This document shows, piece after piece, positions 26,674 to 35,046 of a stretch of DNA of 64,000 nucleotides; the stretch's first letter is position 1; the number at the start of each line of letters is the position of its first letter. The position numbers and the translations under genes were made by a program. Source of the stretch: Aquimarina atlantica (GTDB lineage Bacteria; Bacteroidota; Bacteroidia; Flavobacteriales; Flavobacteriaceae); contig NZ_AQRA01000011.1 of NCBI RefSeq assembly GCF_000626715.1, positions 62,001-126,000 of the forward strand, read 5' to 3'. The notes under the pieces were generated by a model. That model did no database searches, was not told the origin of the DNA, and worked only from the letters and a program-made list of their open reading frames with translations.

Positions 26674-28626
26674 TTATGCTTCTTGCATTTTATGAGAGAA
26701 TTTCAAGATGATAAACTCTGCCGGACGCACTACTGCCATTCCTATTTCCACAATCATTCTACCTTCGAGGATATCTAATGCTGTCATAGTTTCTCCCAGT
26801 CCAATTTTCACAAAGAAAGCTTGATCAGGGTTTGCTCCTGCTAAGGCACCTGCACGCCATTGAAGAGTCAAGAAATTTGAAATCATTGACTTGATCTTGG
26901 TCCATGTATTTGCATCATTTGGCTCAAAAACAAAAGGTTCTGTTGCTTTTTTAATAGATTCTTCGGCAAAAATGAAGAATCTGCGCACTGGTACATATCT
27001 CCATTCGTTATCATTACCAGCGAGGGTTCGTGATCCCCATACCAAAATTCCTTTTCCGGTAAACGTTCGAATTGCATTAATAGACTTTCCAGAGACAGTA
27101 TTCACATTAAGCTCATCTTGTTCTGGCTGATCGATAGCATAGCTAAGCCCAATGGCTCCGTTAACACTCACATTTGCAGGAGCTTTAAAAACTCCACGAT
27201 CATTATCAGTTTTTGCATAAATTCCCACCATAGCTCCACTTGGAGGTAATACGGTTGTAGAATTACGTAACTCTGTTATAAGAGATCGGTATACCACATG
27301 TGTATTAAACAGAGCTTCTTCACCTTCGTTTTCATAATTTCCCGAAGCAGCTGTTAAAGAAGCAAAAGCTGTATAAATTTGCTCAAACAAGTTGATTAAT
27401 TCTGGTAATGCATTAAGTCTTCTTTCGTTATCATTAGCACCGGTAAAGGGAGTTATATTAGGTGCTGGCCCCGGAGGGTTTACCGGATCAAAAGCATCCC
27501 CCCATTCTGCTGCATTAAAGGTAAAAGTAGCAAAACGGTTATATGCTCCACTCAATGCTGTATCTGCTCCTTTATCAAAAGCCACTAAGTTCGTAACAGA
27601 GGTTCCTAAACTATCTCCAATAAGATTTGTTATATCGGTAATCAGATCTGCATTATCCAATTCGGTATTCCCGACAGCAGGAATCCACCCATCAATGGTA
27701 AGAATGATATTATAAATATTATCCAGAATATTCCGATAATTAGTTGGGCTATTGGTACCACGAAAAGTATCTACTAGCGAAAGGAATTCTTCTCTAACTC
27801 CATTTGCTCCTAATGAGGATACTTCTCCTGCTATTCTATCATTATCATCTATAGCATTATTAAGGTTTGTTAAAATCGTTTGCGCATCTGTACTATCTGT
27901 TAAAGTAGCCAGATCTACCAGTATCCCTCCTCGAAATACACGATCTCTAATATCCCTATAATTAAGAGTGATCCCTAAACTGCTTATGAGATGAGGAGTA
28001 TAGGCAGCAGCATATTTAAGGTCATTAATTCCTATATTATCTCTAAATTCCTGAACTCCGACTGCCCAATCAAAAGCTGCATCACCATCTCTGGTTTCTA
28101 TCAAATCAAGAACAGTAAACCGATCTTGCATTTTGGCACAATGGGCAATTGCATCTCTCTGAACATTGTATAAATTAGTTCCTAACCCTATGGCATCAGG
28201 AAATAAAATTAATGTGGGTTCATCATATTTTTCGAGTGTTGTTAGTGCATCTGTATAGTTACCCTGTTCGTTAGGATCATTGTATGAGCCAATGGAAACG
28301 ATATAACAGTTACCTCCACCATTAGCATAGAACATACGTATACTATCATATAAATAATTGGCTCTAGACATATCACTGCCGGTTAATACATTATTTTCAT
28401 CAATGTTTACAGCAGTCACTTGCATAGAAGGACCAAATCCGAAAAGCTCTTCATATTCTAGTAATGAGCGAACCTTGGTAGGAACTCCATCCAAATCTCC
28501 TGGCACTAATTTTTGTGCCTTTTGGGTGTAACCGATAAATGCCGGAATTGCAGTAGCTACCTCGGCAACAGATGGTGGAAATTTTGAAATTTCTTCAACA
28601 TATACACCTGGTGTTTTGTATTGCAT
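26674..28626 (-). CDS. contractile sheath protein
   Basis: This 650-residue sheath is the only full-length sheath gene in the cluster. The N-terminal arm reads MQYKTPGVYVEEISKFPPSV. The C-terminal handshake region has the conserved VPVRRFFIFAEESIKKATEP, a WRAGALAGANPDQAFFVKIG segment, GRMIVEIGMAVVRPAEFIIL and then KFSHKMQEA. The middle is an insertion domain rich in Asn/Asp and Ala. Afp and PVC loci carry several sheath paralogues; a single one is usual in Bacteroidetes-type eCIS. The first 40 residues are copied in the LytTR regulator at 30899-31816. Confidence 0.95.
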   Translation of the reverse strand: MQYKTPGVYVEEISKFPPSVAEVATAIPAFIGYTQKAQKLVPGDLDGVPTKVRSLLEYEELFGFGPSMQVTAVNIDENNVLTGSDMSRANYLYDSIRMFYANGGGNCYIVSIGSYNDPNEQGNYTDALTTLEKYDEPTLILFPDAIGLGTNLYNVQRDAIAHCAKMQDRFTVLDLIETRDGDAAFDWAVGVQEFRDNIGINDLKYAAAYTPHLISSLGITLNYRDIRDRVFRGGILVDLATLTDSTDAQTILTNLNNAIDDNDRIAGEVSSLGANGVREEFLSLVDTFRGTNSPTNYRNILDNIYNIILTIDGWIPAVGNTELDNADLITDITNLIGDSLGTSVTNLVAFDKGADTALSGAYNRFATFTFNAAEWGDAFDPVNPPGPAPNITPFTGANDNERRLNALPELINLFEQIYTAFASLTAASGNYENEGEEALFNTHVVYRSLITELRNSTTVLPPSGAMVGIYAKTDNDRGVFKAPANVSVNGAIGLSYAIDQPEQDELNVNTVSGKSINAIRTFTGKGILVWGSRTLAGNDNEWRYVPVRRFFIFAEESIKKATEPFVFEPNDANTWTKIKSMISNFLTLQWRAGALAGANPDQAFFVKIGLGETMTALDILEGRMIVEIGMAVVRPAEFIILKFSHKMQEA

Positions 28627-28659
28627 AATGATATCTTTTTAATTAAACATGTTCGTTTC

Positions 28660-29979
28660 TTATTCAGGAGGGCCAAAACCACCTCCCATATTGAGTTCTG
28701 AATATATTCTTCCATTTTCTGGATAAATCATCTGTACATTTGGGTTGGGCAACAATTGTAAATCTCCATTCCCTAAAGTGACTCTTATTTCTCGTCCTAT
28801 TTGTGTAAGCGCAAGAGGGTTCGATGAGATTAAAATTCTATGATTTGGTGCATTCACATCAGGATCTAAATTTTCTAGTACTGTCGATGTTAAATCGGGA
28901 GTACCAGAGTAATAATATCTCCACCATGTAGCTCGATTTTTCCATCGTATTGTATAGTCTGGAGTACGTAAACGACTTGAATCACTTTGATCTAACCATC
29001 TATATTCACCAAGACTTTCGTTGGGTTCATAAAAGCATTCGATAACAGCAAGCGGACGTTCTTCATATATATGATCATCCATATAGCATGTTAATGATAG
29101 TGCGGGTATAGGAGTTCCTAAATTGTTTTGTACTTCTATTTGATAATATCCCGATTCTAAGTCACTTAAGTCCAGTTCACATTCTAATAATGGTGTCCCT
29201 GATTCTGAAGTTTGATGTTGTACCGTCTTTACTACTGTATCATTACTATCTCTTATTAAAAACGTAAGTATTTCTTCTGCCGCAATCTCGACATCATGCT
29301 TGAAAATAGAAGGCCTCGATACGATTCTATCAAGACTGGTAACAAACTGAAACAAAGGATTAACACCAATAAATATCTGTCTCCAATTATTAGCATCAAA
29401 GGCTCCGGGACCATTATTTTCTATAGCTTCAAACATGGTAGGATTTAACGGATCTGAAGCATCTACAAAAATTTCACTGGCTTCATAGGCATAGGAAGTA
29501 TCAAAATCTGATATAGGAGTACTTAGATACAGGTTATTATCTACTATGTTATTCGCTCTATTAGAAAAATAATAGATAAACTGATCTTTATTGGCCAATT
29601 CTTCTTCTAACCTAATATTGGTGAAGTTGAAAAAATAAGGGTTTCGTGCAGATACCTGAAATTTGAGGCTAAACGATTCATCCATCGCAACAAAAGGAGT
29701 AAATACTCCTGCTCCCAAATCACTTACCTGGCACCCCACAAAAAAACCTTGATTATTTCTTTTAAATAGTAACTTCTTGTCTTTAAGAGTTTTTACCGTT
29801 TCGGGAGTGGGTTCTACATAGAGATCACGCTCAAGATCATATCTCCCCACCTGTTCTGCAAGCACTTCACTCATGGGGTTATCTGGAGTATTTTGATAAA
29901 GATCTACCTCTTCGGTGAGATAATAGTCTAGTAACAACTGAACCGAGAAAAGTTGACGATATTGATGCAAACTACTCAT
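28660..29979 (-). CDS. eCIS protein of unknown function, cap-side
   Basis: I do not recognise a named domain in this 439-residue protein. It starts MSSLHQYRQLFSVQLLLDYY. The middle is beta-rich with PLFQFVTSLDRIVSRPSIFK and LDLSDLESGYYQIEVQNNLG, and the C-terminus is Gly/Pro-rich. Its ATG overlaps the DUF4255 stop by 4 bp (ATGA), so it is translated with the cap protein. It lies just before the sheath gene. By position it may be a cap adaptor, plug or other distal-end component, of the kind seen as extra cap proteins in some Bacteroidetes particles. This role is inference. Confidence 0.78.
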   Translation of the reverse strand: MSSLHQYRQLFSVQLLLDYYLTEEVDLYQNTPDNPMSEVLAEQVGRYDLERDLYVEPTPETVKTLKDKKLLFKRNNQGFFVGCQVSDLGAGVFTPFVAMDESFSLKFQVSARNPYFFNFTNIRLEEELANKDQFIYYFSNRANNIVDNNLYLSTPISDFDTSYAYEASEIFVDASDPLNPTMFEAIENNGPGAFDANNWRQIFIGVNPLFQFVTSLDRIVSRPSIFKHDVEIAAEEILTFLIRDSNDTVVKTVQHQTSESGTPLLECELDLSDLESGYYQIEVQNNLGTPIPALSLTCYMDDHIYEERPLAVIECFYEPNESLGEYRWLDQSDSSRLRTPDYTIRWKNRATWWRYYYSGTPDLTSTVLENLDPDVNAPNHRILISSNPLALTQIGREIRVTLGNGDLQLLPNPNVQMIYPENGRIYSELNMGGGFGPPE

Positions 29980-30620
29980 AGAGATAGATTAATAGATTGT
30001 TTTGTTTTTGTTTGAAAGTCCTGAATATTAGCTCCTCTTCTTGTTGTTCGTTCTCTTTGTAGAGGTAATACTCGAGCTTTATACATAACAAAAGGCATTT
30101 GTTTTCCTCCTAGAGATCCCCAAAGATGATTTACCTGTTCAAATGTTAGAGGATAAAGTTCTACTACAATACGTATATCCTGAAGCGAAGGGTTTTGTAC
30201 AATTTCGGGGTCGGGAGCATTTTGCGGTGTAAAAACATTTTGGCTCTGAAAAAACTCAATAACATTAGACAATAATGTTATTCCATTATTATATGGTGTC
30301 TGACTGCTGCTACCTCCTCCTTGAGGGCTTGTGAAATTTGAGGTAAATAGCAAAAATAAATTAAGAAAAGTAGGAGGATTCTCTATTTCTGGTTGAAATG
30401 AGTTAGTTCGATAAGGTGAAGCATTTTTTAAGGTAACTTCTTCTATAAGATTAACCAGACTTAAAACGATCTTGTCTTGCATATAAGATTCACTTCCTCC
30501 CAAAGCATTAGATAAGCCAATATTGCCCAATACAACTGGAGGCTCCTCAATATCTTCATTTATCTGAAGAATATAAGTGGTTAATTGATTAACTAATAAT
30601 TGTAAGATGGTCCTGATCAT
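29976..30620 (-). CDS. DUF4255 cap / tail terminator protein (Afp16-like)
   Basis: This 214-residue protein of the DUF4255 (Pvc16 N-terminal) family caps the distal end of tube and sheath. Family features are an N-terminal helix (IRTILQLLVNQLTTYI), VVLGNIGLSNAL, MQDKIVLSLVNLIEEVTLKN, LNLFLLFTSNF and then LYPLTFEQVNHLWGSLGGKQ with MPFVMYKARVLPL. The flexible Ser/Gly/Gln stretch near residue 100 is normal. It is the first structural gene of the eCIS operon; 278 bp separate it from the LytTR regulator gene. A 4-bp overlap couples it to the next gene. Confidence 0.93.
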   Translation of the reverse strand: MIRTILQLLVNQLTTYILQINEDIEEPPVVLGNIGLSNALGGSESYMQDKIVLSLVNLIEEVTLKNASPYRTNSFQPEIENPPTFLNLFLLFTSNFTSPQGGGSSSQTPYNNGITLLSNVIEFFQSQNVFTPQNAPDPEIVQNPSLQDIRIVVELYPLTFEQVNHLWGSLGGKQMPFVMYKARVLPLQRERTTRRGANIQDFQTKTKQSINLSL

Positions 30621-30898
30621 AACAGTATTTAATCATCAAATAGTTGGCTTGCCCACCTTTTTGAAGGATGGGGTTTATAATTTTAAAGTAAAATTTTAAA
30701 AAGGAATGACGATGCACTACATCGTTCAAGTTTAAACAACAATCGTACTAATAACAAGGACGAACAAAATTGGGGAAGTCCTTCATGATTATCTTGGGGT
30801 TATATCATTATACTCAATGATTCTTATACTAAATTGTATCTTTTTATACCAAAATGCAATGGTCATTTGACCAACGGTATCTAAAAAGGAAGGAACGC
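30621..30898. other. probable eCIS operon leader/promoter region
   Basis: 278 bp between the regulator gene and the first structural gene, both minus strand. Only degenerate matches to TAnnTTTG are seen (for example CAAAATTG near 30767 on plus). No hairpin with a T-run and no GGAAWWWTTCC box is present. Whether the structural operon starts here or reads through from the regulator is not resolved. Confidence 0.4.
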
Positions 30899-31816
30899 CT
30901 ACCCTTGAATAATAATAGGGAATTTGTTATCTTTTTTAATATTTGATAAGAAACTTTCTTTTCTTCTTCGTGAAATGGGTATTTGATGCCCATTATTCAT
31001 AATTAAACTACCTTCTTTATAGTATTTTTTAATTTTTGAAAGATTTATCAGAAAAGATTTATGAGGAGAGAAAAAGCCGAAAGGAAGAAGTAGTTTCACA
31101 AATTCTCCGATATTATAAGAACTAATAATATTAGAACAGGAAGCCGTAATGAGTTTGGTACATTTTTGCATCCCTTCACAGCAAATAATCTGTTCAATAG
31201 GTAAAAACTCATAACCTTCTAAAGTAGGAATCCCGATTACATCTTTTTGAGGTCGAATACTTGTTTCATTTTTTATATTTTCTTTTTGTAAGATAATTTT
31301 TTGTTGCACGTGTTTAATAATATTTAATAGTTGAGTTTCCTGAATGGGACTATGTAGATAACCAAAAACATTATATTGCAAAGCTGTAATATCCAAATAT
31401 TTTTTTTCAGTAATGAAAATAATCTCAAAGCTAATATTACTAATTTCTCTTAATACCTGAAGATATATTTTTTGCTCATCATCAATACCAAAAAATACCA
31501 AATCCAGAGATTTGGTATCAATCCATGCCTTTGCCATATCTTTACAGTTAACTTTTCCTGTTATGGTAATATAAGGACAATGATATTTAAGCATATCCTC
31601 AAGTGCATTACATGTATTTGCGTCAGAACTAATAAGAAGTGAGGTGATTTTTTGTTGGTTTTTATAATTTATTTTATCATCATCTTTTCCCTTACACCAA
31701 GCTTTTCCATTATACCTCGTAAAAGTCGGAATCACTTTTTCTAATTGGGTCACTGATGGAGAAAATTTGTTAATCTCTTCTTTGTAAACCTCTGGTGTTT
31801 TATACTGTGCTGGCAT
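30899..31816 (-). CDS. LytTR regulator with sheath-like N-terminus and degenerate receiver
   Basis: This 305-residue protein has three visible parts. Residues 1-40 (MPAQYKTPEVYKEEINKFSP onward) match the sheath's first 38 residues at about 21 positions, including QYKTP, VY, EEI, KF, PSV, IP and KA. Residues 56-172 look like a response-regulator receiver, but the phospho-Asp position is Gly (DLVFFG, G110). The acidic pair is replaced (LISSDAN) and the conserved Lys is Ser (LHSPIQ, S156). Residues 193-293 are a LytTR DNA-binding domain (HKSFLINLSKIKKYY, IPISRRRKESFL). It is thus likely a phosphorylation-independent transcription factor of the eCIS, placed upstream of the cap gene on the same strand. 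The sheath-like arm may let it sense free sheath or assembly state; that role is inference. Confidence 0.9.
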   Translation of the reverse strand: MPAQYKTPEVYKEEINKFSPSVTQLEKVIPTFTRYNGKAWCKGKDDDKINYKNQQKITSLLISSDANTCNALEDMLKYHCPYITITGKVNCKDMAKAWIDTKSLDLVFFGIDDEQKIYLQVLREISNISFEIIFITEKKYLDITALQYNVFGYLHSPIQETQLLNIIKHVQQKIILQKENIKNETSIRPQKDVIGIPTLEGYEFLPIEQIICCEGMQKCTKLITASCSNIISSYNIGEFVKLLLPFGFFSPHKSFLINLSKIKKYYKEGSLIMNNGHQIPISRRRKESFLSNIKKDNKFPIIIQG

Positions 31817-32222
31817 AATTTTATCTTTTATACAAATAGTAATATCATCTTGAAGAATAATCCGAAATTATCTCGAGAACCACAAAAAGGTCTCTTTTAA
31901 TACTAAATTTTAAAGCTTATTTATTCTTTCTCATGAGATCTATAACGAAGTACATAGTTTTTTTAGAATCTCAATTCTACAGTTGCAAAACTCAATTTGA
32001 TGTTTTGTAAAAACAAAGACTCTGAGAACATTAATTATATCTCACACAAGCAAATGTCTACAGATATATTTTGATCAGCTATTCATCTGTTTATTAACCA
32101 TATAAAGTTGAAAAAATATTTATGCGGGCACAAGGGGGATTTGCCCCCTTTTTATTTTTAAACACCCCCTTTTTTGATATCATAACTAGAAATATTCAGG
32201 TATCAAGAATATAGCAGAAATA
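31817..32222. other. long intergenic region right of the eCIS
   Basis: 406 bp of AT-rich non-coding sequence between the LytTR start and the boxed promoter of the radical SAM gene. It contains a strong plus-strand terminator (32131-32157) but no plus-strand gene before it. No protein frame is convincing. It could hold a small RNA or an attenuated leader. Confidence 0.5.
32131..32160 (+). terminator. plus-strand intrinsic terminator with no upstream plus-strand gene
   Basis: AAGGGGG (32132-32138), loop ATTTG, CCCCCTT (32144-32150), followed by TTTATTTTTA. The T-run is on the plus side only. The nearest upstream gene is on the minus strand. Confidence 0.8.
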
Positions 32223-32274
32223 GGAATTATTCCTTTTTTGTTTGGAATTATTCCGTAAATAAATTTTACCTTTA
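32223..32274 (+). promoter_or_regulatory. radical SAM gene promoter with tandem GGAATTATTCC boxes
   Basis: GGAATTATTCC occurs at 32223-32233 and again at 32244-32254, 10 bp apart edge to edge. A 12-bp gap leads to TACCTTTA (32267-32274), a 7-of-8 match to TAnnTTTG, with TTTG at 32241-32244 as the -33. Both box spacings are the same as in the TIR promoter at the other end of the eCIS. The ATG follows 21 bp further on. Confidence 0.7.
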
Positions 32275-32295
32275 TACCTAAAATCATCCATTGTA

Positions 32296-33369
32296 ATGAA
32301 AACACAAAAGCATATAAAAGGTAGAGGGGCTCAAGAAAAAGTTCATAATAGATTTTTTGAACTACATCATGAAACAAGAGATGATTTTCTTAATTATTGT
32401 CTTAATCAGGGAGAGTTAATCGACAAACATCAAACTACTTATATAGAAACGTTTCCAAAAACGATTGTGAACAAAGTAACCAGTCCTGATGTTGGTATGT
32501 TATATTCTCTTAACCCTTATCAAGGTTGTGAACACGGTTGTGTATATTGTTATGCTAGAAATTCTCATGAATATTGGGGCTATGGTGCTGGATTAGATTT
32601 TGAAAGTAAAATTTTAGTTAAAAAAAATGCTCCTGAATTATTAGAGAAGAAGTTGCGAAATAAAAAATGGAAAGCATATCCTATCTCGCTTTCTGGAAAT
32701 ACAGATTGTTATCAACCTATTGAAAAAAAACTTGAAATCACCCGTAAACTTCTTGAAATTTTTCTAAAATACAGGCATCCTGTTGGTATCATCACTAAGA
32801 ATGCTTTAATCCTTAGAGATTTAGATCTTCTCTCTGAATTATCCAAACATAATCTGGTAGCAGTATACCTCTCTATCACTACATTAAGAGAGGATACACG
32901 AAGAATTCTTGAACCAAGAACTGCTAGTATAAAAAAGCGATTAGAAACTCTAGAAAGACTAAATGCATCTGGGATTCCTACAAATGTGATGATGGCGCCA
33001 ATAATTCCTTCTGTTAATAGTCATGAAATATTACCGCTAACCAAAGAAATTTCAAAGCGCGGTGCAAAAAGCATAGGGTATACAATCGTAAGGTTAAATG
33101 GAGCAATCGGGAAAATATTTATCAAATGGTTAGAAAACACATTACCAGATCGTAAAGAGAAAATCCTACATCAGATTATGCAGTGTCATGAAGGTAATCT
33201 AAATGATAGTACTTTTGGAAGAAGAATGAGAGGATCAGGAAATATGGCTGATCAAATCCACCAGTTATTTACTATAGCAAGGCAAAAATACTTTTCTCAG
33301 AAACAAAGGATACATCTAAACTGCGATCTACATCAATTTCATAAAGATGAACAATTACGATTGTTCTAA
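32296..33369 (+). CDS. PA0069-family radical SAM protein
   Basis: This 357-residue iron-sulfur enzyme has the radical SAM cluster motif CEHGCVYC (C78, C82, C85) in NPYQGCEHGCVYCYARNSHE, which is characteristic of the PA0069/Rv2578c group. LSGNTDCYQPIEKKLEITR and the MMAPIIPSVN region are further family marks. The group is distantly related to spore photoproduct lyase; its substrate is not known. It is transcribed away from the eCIS from the boxed promoter. Its stop abuts the stop of the convergent HD hydrolase gene with no base between and no terminator. Confidence 0.92.
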   Translation: MKTQKHIKGRGAQEKVHNRFFELHHETRDDFLNYCLNQGELIDKHQTTYIETFPKTIVNKVTSPDVGMLYSLNPYQGCEHGCVYCYARNSHEYWGYGAGLDFESKILVKKNAPELLEKKLRNKKWKAYPISLSGNTDCYQPIEKKLEITRKLLEIFLKYRHPVGIITKNALILRDLDLLSELSKHNLVAVYLSITTLREDTRRILEPRTASIKKRLETLERLNASGIPTNVMMAPIIPSVNSHEILPLTKEISKRGAKSIGYTIVRLNGAIGKIFIKWLENTLPDRKEKILHQIMQCHEGNLNDSTFGRRMRGSGNMADQIHQLFTIARQKYFSQKQRIHLNCDLHQFHKDEQLRLF

Positions 33370-34023
33370 TCAAGACTTCCCTTCCCATTCTTGATAGAAC
33401 TGTTCTAGAAACTGTTCCATAAATTGGTGTCGTTCTACTGCCAATTTTCTTCCGGTTTTAGTATTCATTCTATCTTTAAGTAGTAACAACTTTTCGTAGA
33501 AGTGATTAATGGTTGGCGATGTTGAAGATTTATACTCTTCTTTACTCATCTTTAGGTTTGGAGCAATTTCTGGATCATACAATGCCCTGTTTTTAAACCC
33601 TCCATAATTAAAACATCTCGCTATTCCTATAGCTCCAATAGCATCTAAACGATCTGCATCTTGTATGACATCTAATTCTGGAGATCTAAATTTTTGATCT
33701 ATATTCCCTCCTTTGAAAGAAATATTTTTGATGATCTTAACTACATGATTAATGACTGTGGGGTCTACTCGAAGGTCTTCTAAAAAATCTGCAGCCATTT
33801 TTGGCCCTATAGTTTCATCACCATCATAAAATTTTGAATCTGCAATATCATGAAGTAATGCACCCAGAGAGACTACAAAAAAATTAACATCTTCTTCTTT
33901 AGAAATTAATTGAGCATTCTTAAAAACTCTTTCGATATGAAACCAATCATGTCCTCCTTCTGCTCCACTAAGAGTATCTTTTACAAAATCAATAGTTTTA
34001 GATATAACCTGATCTTCAATCAT
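33370..34023 (-). CDS. HD-domain phosphohydrolase
   Basis: The start is placed at the ATG 34021-34023 (MIEDQVISKTIDFV), 217 residues, because the longer frame overlaps the desaturase gene. Metal-binding HD motifs are visible: H25 in GGHDWFHIERV, HD at 58-59 in LGALLHDIADSKF, and a downstream Asp in VIQDADRLDAIGA. This is the YpgQ/YedJ-like group of small nucleotide or pyrophosphate hydrolases. The substrate cannot be read from sequence. It starts 10 bp after the desaturase stop and is probably co-transcribed with it. Confidence 0.9.
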   Translation of the reverse strand: MIEDQVISKTIDFVKDTLSGAEGGHDWFHIERVFKNAQLISKEEDVNFFVVSLGALLHDIADSKFYDGDETIGPKMAADFLEDLRVDPTVINHVVKIIKNISFKGGNIDQKFRSPELDVIQDADRLDAIGAIGIARCFNYGGFKNRALYDPEIAPNLKMSKEEYKSSTSPTINHFYEKLLLLKDRMNTKTGRKLAVERHQFMEQFLEQFYQEWEGKS

Positions 34024-34033
34024 ATCGAAATTA

Positions 34034-35035
34034 TTATTTTGCCAATGCGGGCTGTACCCACTTAAATTCAAAAATTTCTTCCGGAATAACCAATCGTTCA
34101 CTAATACGCTGCATTCTAGCAGGTAATTTCATTACAAAATCACGTGCTCTTTCTGCTTCATCGGTAAGATCAATTATTTTATCAATTTCCCATCGATCGA
34201 TAAGACGTTGCATAATATCAATATAATCTTGTGAGGTATATACTCCGATACGTTGCGCAGACCAAGAAAAATCTTCAAAAGCAGTTCCTATAGACTGGCC
34301 AGATTCTCTAAGCAAATGTGCTGGCATAACAATCTTTTTCTTCATCATATCGCTAAATGCAATCATCATCTGACTTGGATCCACTTCAAAAATACTTCTT
34401 ACAAACTCACTATATGCGTTATGGTGACGCATCTCATCTCCTGCAATAATTTTGCACATCTTAGATAATGACTTATTAGAATATTTTCTAGCTAGTTTTG
34501 CAACTCTGTTATGAGAAATATAGGTTGCCAATTCTTGAAAACTGGTATATACAAAGTTTTTATAAGGGTCTCTATCTGTCCCTATATCAAAACCATCATT
34601 AATTAAGTGTTGCGTGGTTCTTTCTACTTCAATCATATTCACTCGACCCGACAAATAGAGGTATTTATTCAATACATCTCCATGTCTATTCTCTTCACCT
34701 GTCCAATAACGTACCCATTTGGCCCAACCATTATCTTTTCCATCTTCATGCTGGTTGATTCCTTCTACATCCATTAACCAGGATTCGTAAGTAGGCAAAG
34801 CTTCTTCGGTAATAGTATCCCCAACCAAAACTACCCAAAAATCATAGGGAAGTTCTTTAGCCAATTCTCTTAATTCTTTCACTTCTTCATAAAAAGTATC
34901 TTCATTTTGTGAATCGGGTAAAAAATCAGTTGGTTGCCATATTTTATCTACCGGAATCAAGAATTTATCTATAAAACCATCTACTTTCTTTTCTAGTAGT
35001 TGCATTACCTCTAATCTAATATTATCTAAAGCCAT
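34034..35035 (-). CDS. acyl-ACP desaturase
   Basis: This 333-residue soluble di-iron desaturase introduces a cis double bond in acyl-ACP chains, supplying unsaturated membrane fatty acids. The two iron-binding motifs are present: EENRH at residues 114-118 (GEENRHGDVLNKY) and DEMRH at 200-204 (GDEMRHHNAYSEF). Length and overall pattern match the stearoyl-ACP 9-desaturase family found in Flavobacteriia. It lies 11 bp after the acyltransferase gene in the same direction, so the two likely act together in phospholipid acyl-chain control. Confidence 0.93.
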   Translation of the reverse strand: MALDNIRLEVMQLLEKKVDGFIDKFLIPVDKIWQPTDFLPDSQNEDTFYEEVKELRELAKELPYDFWVVLVGDTITEEALPTYESWLMDVEGINQHEDGKDNGWAKWVRYWTGEENRHGDVLNKYLYLSGRVNMIEVERTTQHLINDGFDIGTDRDPYKNFVYTSFQELATYISHNRVAKLARKYSNKSLSKMCKIIAGDEMRHHNAYSEFVRSIFEVDPSQMMIAFSDMMKKKIVMPAHLLRESGQSIGTAFEDFSWSAQRIGVYTSQDYIDIMQRLIDRWEIDKIIDLTDEAERARDFVMKLPARMQRISERLVIPEEIFEFKWVQPALAK

Positions 35036-35046
35036 TATGGTTGGTG

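Noticed and set aside
30899..31816. Second sheath gene
   Set aside because: Only the first 40 residues are sheath-like. The rest is receiver-like plus LytTR, with no sheath core or C-terminal handshake region.
34024..34101. Longer HD hydrolase start overlapping the desaturase
   Set aside because: The extra 26 residues have no HD-family match and overlap the desaturase C-terminus. An ATG exists at the expected family start.
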